The notes under the pieces: model-generated
Told to the model about the DNA's origin: nothing
The model's input: only the letters and a program-made list of their open reading frames with translations
Databases searched by the model: none
Part shown: positions 58,928 through 64,000 of the stretch, in pieces
How positions within the stretch are numbered: the stretch's first letter is position 1
Layout: each line of letters begins with the position of its first letter
Origin: Acidovorax radicis N35
Lineage (GTDB): Bacteria; Pseudomonadota; Gammaproteobacteria; Burkholderiales; Burkholderiaceae_C
DNA: 64,000 nt
Assembly (NCBI RefSeq): GCF_000204195.1
Contig: NZ_AFBG01000019.1
Span: forward strand, 124,001 to 188,000
Direction of reading: 5' to 3'
Made by a program: the position numbers and the translations under genes

Positions 58928-59902
58928 ATGCAAGGCAATCAACCCGACTTCATGGTTTTCACCGGCAATGCCAATCCTGGCATGGCAGCTGAAATTGCCC
59001 AACACCTCGGAACCACCCTCGGAGCTGCCGATGTCGGTCGCTTCTCGGACGGCGAGGTCACCGTCGAGATCAAGCAAAACGTTCGTGCGCGGGATGTGTT
59101 CGTGGTGCAATCCACCTGCGCTCCGACGAACGAAAACCTCATGGAACTGCTGATCATGGTCGATGCGCTCAAGCGTGCGTCGGCAGAGCGCATCAGCGCC
59201 GTGATCCCCTACTTCGGCTATGCCCGCCAGGACCGTCGTCCCCGCTCCTCGCGCGTGCCCATCACCGCCAAGGTAGTGGCCAACATGCTGCAGGCCGTGG
59301 GCGTGGCCCGCGTGCTGACCATGGACCTGCATGCCGACCAGATCCAGGGTTTCTTCGACATTCCGGTGGATAACATCTACGCATCGCCCGTGTTGCTCGG
59401 TGACCTGCGCCAGAAGAATTACGAAGACCTGATCGTGGTCTCTCCTGACGTGGGCGGCGTGGTGCGCGCCCGCGCTTTGGCCAAGCAGCTCAATTGTGAT
59501 CTGGCCATCATCGACAAGCGCCGCCCCAAGGCCAATGTGTCGGAAGTGATGCATGTGATCGGCGAGATCGAAGGTCGCAACTGCGTGATCATGGACGACA
59601 TGATCGACACTGCCGGCACGCTGGTGAAGGCGGCAGAAGTGCTCAAGGAGCGCGGCGCCAAAAAGGTGTACGCCTATTGCACGCATCCCATTTTTTCGGG
59701 TCCTGCCATCGAACGCATCGCCCAGGGCTCGGCCCTCGACGAAGTGGTGGTGACCAATACCATCCCATTGAGCGACAACGCCCGGGGATGTACCAAGATT
59801 CGCCAACTCTCCGTGGCCCCGCTGATCGCAGAGACGATCCAGCGCATTGCCAAGGGTGAGTCGGTGATGAGTCTGTTCTCGGACCAAGACAACCTGTTCT
59901 GA
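58928..59902 (+). CDS. prs: Ribose-phosphate pyrophosphokinase
   Basis: The 324-residue protein has [70 protein letters not shown] and DDMIDTAGT (PRPP-binding loop). Makes PRPP for nucleotide, His and Trp synthesis. It is 57 bp behind tRNA-Gln and may share its transcript. Confidence 0.97.
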   Translation: MQGNQPDFMVFTGNANPGMAAEIAQHLGTTLGAADVGRFSDGEVTVEIKQNVRARDVFVVQSTCAPTNENLMELLIMVDALKRASAERISAVIPYFGYARQDRRPRSSRVPITAKVVANMLQAVGVARVLTMDLHADQIQGFFDIPVDNIYASPVLLGDLRQKNYEDLIVVSPDVGGVVRARALAKQLNCDLAIIDKRRPKANVSEVMHVIGEIEGRNCVIMDDMIDTAGTLVKAAEVLKERGAKKVYAYCTHPIFSGPAIERIAQGSALDEVVVTNTIPLSDNARGCTKIRQLSVAPLIAETIQRIAKGESVMSLFSDQDNLF

Positions 59903-59903
59903 C

Positions 59904-59962
59904 GCGCTTCCCTTCGGGAGCGTTGCAGACTGGATTGCACGCAGGCCTCCTTCGGGAGGCTT
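59904..59962 (+). terminator. Two UUCG-type hairpins between prs and rplY
   Basis: CGCTTCCC-TTC-GGGAGCG at 59905-59922 and GCCTCC-TTCG-GGAGGC at 59945-59960. T-runs are short. They could act as a partial terminator or as leader structure of the L25 mRNA. Confidence 0.45.
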
Positions 59963-60066
59963 GTCTGTTCGAGGACATTGCGTGGGCCTGCTGCCAAACA
60001 ATGGCACAACAGGCCTTTTTACAACAGGGCAAGACTGGTCGCGGTCTGTCCTTTCAGGAGCTAACT

Positions 60067-60699
60067 ATGAACTTCGTCGCTTTTGAGCGCGCCAAGCAAG
60101 GTACGGGTGCGAGCCGCCGTCTGCGCAATTCGGGCAAGACGCCTGGCATCGTCTACGGTGGCACCACCGAACCCCAACTCATCGAGGTGGACCACAACGC
60201 ACTGTGGCACGCCCTCAAGAAGGAAGCGTTCCACTCCAGCGTGCTGGACATGGAAGTTGCCGGCACGACCGCCAAGGTTCTGCTGCGCGACGTGCAATAC
60301 CACCCTTACAAGCAACTCGTGCTGCACATCGACTTCCAGCGCGTGGACGAAAAGACCAAGCTGCACATGAAGGTGCCACTGCACTTCTCCGGCGCTGAAG
60401 AATCGCCTGCCGTCAAGGTCGACAAGTGCATGGTCAACCCGATCGTGAACGAACTCGATGTGACCTGCATGCCTTCGGACCTGCCAGAGTTCATCGCTGT
60501 GGACCTGTCCACCCTCGAAAAGGGCTCGTCGCTGCACCTCAAGAGCATCAAGCTGCCAAAGGGCGTGACCGCCAAGATCCGTGGTGGCCAGAACAACAAC
60601 CCCGTGCTGGTGTCTGTGGTTCCTCCTGTGGTCGTGGTCGAAACCCCCGTCGAAGCCGCTCCTGCCGCCGATGCCAAGAAGGGCAAGGGCAAGAAGTAA
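60067..60699 (+). CDS. rplY: 50S ribosomal protein L25 (general stress protein Ctc type)
   Basis: The 210-residue protein has the TL5/CTC layout: an N-terminal L25 domain ([25 protein letters not shown]), a beta domain, and a Lys/Ala-rich tail ending KKGKGKK. Binds 5S rRNA. A GGAG site precedes the ATG. Confidence 0.95.
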   Translation: MNFVAFERAKQGTGASRRLRNSGKTPGIVYGGTTEPQLIEVDHNALWHALKKEAFHSSVLDMEVAGTTAKVLLRDVQYHPYKQLVLHIDFQRVDEKTKLHMKVPLHFSGAEESPAVKVDKCMVNPIVNELDVTCMPSDLPEFIAVDLSTLEKGSSLHLKSIKLPKGVTAKIRGGQNNNPVLVSVVPPVVVVETPVEAAPAADAKKGKGKK

Positions 60700-60760
60700 T
60701 CTTCAAGCCGCAGGTTTTTTCCTGCGTGCCGGTCAGCCCGCCTTGGCGATGCTGGCCAAT

Positions 60761-60790
60761 GAAAACGGCCCACCTGTGTGGGCCGTTTTC
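60761..60790 (+). terminator. Strong bidirectional terminator after rplY
   Basis: Perfect 13-bp stem GAAAACGGCCCAC/GTGGGCCGTTTTC with a 4-nt loop and A/T tails on both sides. Confidence 0.85.
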
Positions 60791-60857
60791 ATTGGCAACG
60801 GCGCCCGGCATGGACAGGCCCCACGTCCATCCACAACCCCCACGGATAATCGCGCAG

Positions 60858-61466
60858 ATGATCAAGCTGTTTGTAGGCCTTGGAAACCCGGGGCCAGACT
60901 ACGAGTCCACCCGCCACAACGCTGGTTTCTGGTGGATTGATGCGCTGGCGCGTGAACTCAAGGCCACATTGGTGCCCGAGCGCAGCTACCACGGGCTGGT
61001 CGCGCGCACCACGGTGCATGGACAGAGCGTGTGGCTGCTGGAGCCCCAGACCTTCATGAACCTCTCGGGCAAGTCCGTCGCTTCGCTGGCGCGCTTCTTC
61101 AAGATCCAGCCCGAAGAAATCCTGGTGGTGCATGACGAACTGGACATTCCACCGGGCCAGGTCAAGCTCAAGCGCGGTGGCAGCCACGCAGGCCACAACG
61201 GCTTGCGAGACATCCACGGCCAGCTGGGCTCACCCGACTATTGGCGCCTGCGCGTAGGCATCGGCCACCCAGGCGTGAAAAGCGAAGTCGCCAACTGGGT
61301 GCTCAAGAAGCCCTCCCCTGACCAGCGCACACTGATCGAAGACAGCATCGTCCATTCGCTGAAAGCCTACCCGGCCATGCTGGCGGGCGAGATGGACAAG
61401 GCCACCTTGCTCATCCACACCACCAAACCGCCCCGCCCCAAGCCACCCCGCCCGGTGGAAGATTGA
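60858..61466 (+). CDS. pth: Peptidyl-tRNA hydrolase
   Basis: The 202-residue protein has [22 protein letters not shown] (catalytic His), [42 protein letters not shown], and a Pro/Lys-rich tail. Recycles peptidyl-tRNA. The start at 60858 matches the family N-terminus. Confidence 0.97.
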   Translation: MIKLFVGLGNPGPDYESTRHNAGFWWIDALARELKATLVPERSYHGLVARTTVHGQSVWLLEPQTFMNLSGKSVASLARFFKIQPEEILVVHDELDIPPGQVKLKRGGSHAGHNGLRDIHGQLGSPDYWRLRVGIGHPGVKSEVANWVLKKPSPDQRTLIEDSIVHSLKAYPAMLAGEMDKATLLIHTTKPPRPKPPRPVED

Positions 61467-61475
61467 GCGTGGTAA

Positions 61476-61540
61476 AACTACTATTTTGATAGCAGCTAGC
61501 GCTTTATGGATAAGCGCCAGGGCCCGAAAACCCCTAAAAA

Positions 61541-61543
<3 letters not shown>
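61476..61543. repeat. Palindromic intergenic repeat family A, copy 8
   Basis: AAACTACTATTTTGATAGC, AGCTAGCGCTTTATGGAT, AAGCGCCAGGGCCCG, AAAACCCC, between pth and the ferredoxin gene; the best preserved copy of the orientation with TATGGAT centre. Confidence 0.75.
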
Positions 61544-61933
<390 letters not shown>

Positions 61934-61945
61934 TTACCGTTATGC

Positions 61946-61957
61946 TGTGTATACACA
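61946..61957. promoter_or_regulatory. GntR/FCD-type palindrome TGTGTATACACA
   Basis: A 12-bp perfect palindrome with the GTATAC centre seen in operators of FadR-type GntR regulators. It lies about 60 bp before the ABC permease gene and in a region that is AT-rich for this genome. No GntR gene is in the window. Confidence 0.4.
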
Positions 61958-62015
61958 TTAATTTTGACGCCCGCGCGCCCTACCCCTCTCCTCACCCACC
62001 TCACCCACCTCACCC

Positions 62016-62978
62016 ATGGGCCTGTTTTTTCTCAAGCGGTTTATCACCCTCCTGGCCACGCTGATTGGCGCGTCCATCGTCGTGTTCCTGGTGCTCGAGA
62101 TCCTGCCGGGCAATGCCGCCCAGATCCTGATGGGCCCCGATGCCTCGCCAGAGGCCGTTGCCGCATTGGCCAGCAAACTGGGGCTGGACCAACCGGCGGG
62201 CCTGCGCTACTGGCAATGGGTCAGTGGGCTGGTGGTGGGCAACATGGGCGACAGCTATGCCTACAGCTCACCCGTGCTCGACCTGGTGCTGGAGCGCCTG
62301 GCCCTCACGGTGCCACTGGCCCTCATGGCCATGGTCATCACCACCGTGCTGGCGCTGGCGGCAGGCGTGTATGCGGCATCCCGCCACAACAAGCTGGGTG
62401 ATGTCGGTGTGATGGGGTTGGCACAGATCGGTATTGCCATTCCCAATTTCTGGTTCGCGATCCTGCTGATCCTGCTGTTTTCGGTGAAGCTGCAGTGGTT
62501 CTCGGCCGGTGGTTTTCCGGGCTGGACGGAAGACGCCGGTGGCAGCCCGTTCGAAGCCCTCAAGGCCCTGCTCCTGCCTGCCATCGCACTGGCCGTGGTG
62601 CAAGCCGCCATCCTGGCGCGCATCACGCGCTCGGCCGTGCTCGAAGTGCTGCGCGAGGACTTTGTGCGCACCGCACGCGCCAAGGGGCTGACGCAACGCG
62701 CCGCGCTCTGGGGCCACGTGCTGCGCAACGCCATGATCCCGGTGATCACCGTGATGGGGCTGCAGTTCGCCAACCTGCTGGCAGGCACCATCGTGGTGGA
62801 AAACGTGTTTTACCTGCCGGGCCTCGGCCGCCTGATCTTCCAGTCGATTTCCAATCGCGATCTGATCGTGGTGCGCAACTGTGTGATGCTGCTCGCCGCC
62901 ATGGTGGTCATCGTCAACTTCGTCGTGGACATCCTCTACGCCGTGATCGACCCGCGCGTGAAGGCCTCCGATATCTGA
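62016..62978 (+). CDS. Peptide/oligopeptide-type ABC transporter permease (DppB-like)
   Basis: The 320-residue inner-membrane protein has six membrane segments, an N-terminal LKRFITLLATLIGASIVVFL, and the permease EAA-like loop REDFVRTARAKGLTQRAALWGHVLRNAMIPVITVMG near residue 205. Belongs to the DppB/OppB group; the substrate could be peptides, nickel or other solutes. No binding protein precedes it. Confidence 0.93.
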   Translation: MGLFFLKRFITLLATLIGASIVVFLVLEILPGNAAQILMGPDASPEAVAALASKLGLDQPAGLRYWQWVSGLVVGNMGDSYAYSSPVLDLVLERLALTVPLALMAMVITTVLALAAGVYAASRHNKLGDVGVMGLAQIGIAIPNFWFAILLILLFSVKLQWFSAGGFPGWTEDAGGSPFEALKALLLPAIALAVVQAAILARITRSAVLEVLREDFVRTARAKGLTQRAALWGHVLRNAMIPVITVMGLQFANLLAGTIVVENVFYLPGLGRLIFQSISNRDLIVVRNCVMLLAAMVVIVNFVVDILYAVIDPRVKASDI

Positions 62979-62985
62979 CCCGACC

Positions 62986-63861
62986 ATGAGCGCCGCCATC
63001 ACCCCTTCCTCTCCTGCCACCTCGGCACCCGGCTGGCTGCACCGCGCGCTGCGCCACCGCAGCTTTGTCATCGGCGCTGTGCTGTCGCTGCTGCTCATCT
63101 TGGCCGCAGCCTTGTCGCTGGCCTGGACGCCCTGGTCCCCCTACGAGATGGACCTGGCTGCGAAACTGCAGCCACCCAGCGGCAAGCACTGGCTGGGCAC
63201 CGACGCCTTCGGCCGCGATGTGGCCTCGCTGCTGCTGGTGGGCGCGCGCAACTCCATCCTGGTGGGCGTGATCGCGGTCGGTATCGGCCTGTCCATTGGC
63301 ACGGCGCTGGGCCTGCTGGCCGCGGCCAAGCGCGGCTGGGTGGAGGAGCTCATCATGCGGCTGGCGGACTTCACCTTCGCCTTCCCCGCCATCCTCTCGG
63401 CGATCATGATGACGGCGGTGTTCGGCGCAGGCATCGTCAACTCCATCATCGCCATCGGCATTTTCAACATCCCGACCTTTGCCCGCGTCACCCGAGCCTC
63501 GGCCAATGCGGTGTGGTCGCGCGAATACATCCTTGCCTCGCGTGCCTGCGGCAAGGGCAGCTGGCGCATCACCCTCGAGCATGTGCTGCCCAACATCCTG
63601 TCGGTGCTCATCGTGCAGGCCACCATCCAGTTCGCCATCGCAATCCTGGCCGAGGCTGCCCTGTCGTACCTGGGCCTGGGCACCCAGCCGCCCCAGCCCT
63701 CCTGGGGCCGCATGCTCAGCGAGGCCCAGACGCTGATGTTCCAGGCCCCGCTGCTGGCCGTGTGGCCCGGTGTGGCGATTGCACTGGCTGTGCTGGGCCT
63801 GAACCTGCTGGGCGACGGACTGCGTGATTTGCTCGACCCCCGGCTCTCGCGCAAGCGTTGA
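62986..63861 (+). CDS. Peptide/oligopeptide-type ABC transporter permease (DppC-like)
   Basis: The 291-residue inner-membrane protein has HWLGTDAFGRDVASLLLVGARNS near residue 65, the marker of DppC-type permeases, and a loop TRASANAVWSREYILASRACGKGSWRI with the EAA pattern. It starts 7 bp after the first permease. Forms the channel with it. Confidence 0.93.
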   Translation: MSAAITPSSPATSAPGWLHRALRHRSFVIGAVLSLLLILAAALSLAWTPWSPYEMDLAAKLQPPSGKHWLGTDAFGRDVASLLLVGARNSILVGVIAVGIGLSIGTALGLLAAAKRGWVEELIMRLADFTFAFPAILSAIMMTAVFGAGIVNSIIAIGIFNIPTFARVTRASANAVWSREYILASRACGKGSWRITLEHVLPNILSVLIVQATIQFAIAILAEAALSYLGLGTQPPQPSWGRMLSEAQTLMFQAPLLAVWPGVAIALAVLGLNLLGDGLRDLLDPRLSRKR

Positions 63862-63891
63862 TCCCGCCAAGAAGACCACCAGAACCCCACG

Positions 63892-64000
63892 ATGTCTCTG
63901 TTAGAAGTCTCCAACCTCCGCATCCGCCTGCAGACCCACCGGGGCCCGGCCGACGCCGTGCGCGGCGTGAGCTTTTCGCTGGCACGGGGCGAAACCCTGG
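63892..64000 (+). CDS. ABC transporter ATP-binding protein, 5' end only (window edge)
   Basis: The first 36 codons read MSLLEVSNLRIRLQT, then AVRGVSFSLARGETL, the N-terminus of a DppD/DppF-type ATPase just before Walker A. It is cut by the right edge. Third gene of the peptide-type transporter operon. Confidence 0.85.
   Translation, partial: MSLLEVSNLRIRLQTHRGPADAVRGVSFSLARGETL

Overview
The window is one continuous piece of a GC-rich betaproteobacterial chromosome. The gene content points to the family Comamonadaceae, most likely Acidovorax or a close relative: Bug-type solute-binding proteins, a urtABCDE urea transporter, an ureA-J-B-C-E-F-G urease cluster with HupE/UreJ inside it, the lolB-ispE-tRNA-Gln-prs-rplY-pth block, the yicC-gmk-rpoZ-spoT block, and an IPTL-CTERM protein pair. 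The genus is an inference from gene order and repeats and was not tested by a search.

Layout. 1-4.6 kb: a minus-strand operon of porin, Bug binding protein and CocE-type hydrolase (cut by the left edge), with a divergent LysR regulator. 4.7-10.6 kb: urtABCDE on the minus strand. 11-15.3 kb: a two-subunit molybdenum hydroxylase (IorB/IorA type) and a MurA-family enzyme. 15.4-20.7 kb: a mixed region with an NTF2-like secreted protein, a PAS-GGDEF cyclase, DUF917 and DUF3334 proteins, a small membrane protein and a Rho-N-like protein. 20.9-25.6 kb: a two-component pair in which the sensor is an NCS1 transporter fused to a hybrid histidine kinase. 25.7-31.7 kb: the urease operon, divergent from that sensor. 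31.7-36.7 kb: tRNA-Ser, two IPTL-CTERM proteins plus the fossil of a third, a PAS-GGDEF protein and an I78 inhibitor lipoprotein. 36.8-61.8 kb: housekeeping genes (hemW, rdgB, rph, PP2C phosphatase and Ser/Thr kinase, yicC, gmk, rpoZ, spoT, greB, two tRNAs, hrcA, nadK, recN, rapZ, mutY, a dynamin-like GTPase, mutM, a TPR protein, lolB, ispE, tRNA-Gln, prs, rplY, pth, a ferredoxin). 62-64 kb: the start of an oligopeptide-type ABC transporter cut by the right edge.

The theme of the first half is urea nitrogen: high-affinity uptake (Urt), urease with nickel handling (UreE, UreG, UreJ), and between them a transporter-kinase fusion with its LuxR-type partner, transcribed divergently from ureA. The shared intergenic region carries a perfect 8-bp-arm dyad and promoter-like elements. 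This is the best candidate for a poorly described system here: a membrane transceptor that reads a nitrogenous solute and controls the urease operon. No ureD is present in the window. Two dispersed repeat families also stand out: a palindromic AT-richer element in many intercistronic gaps (one copy apparently absorbed into the ureJ signal-peptide codons), and a GC-rich element that sits in the same orientation just after the stop codon of three separate genes.
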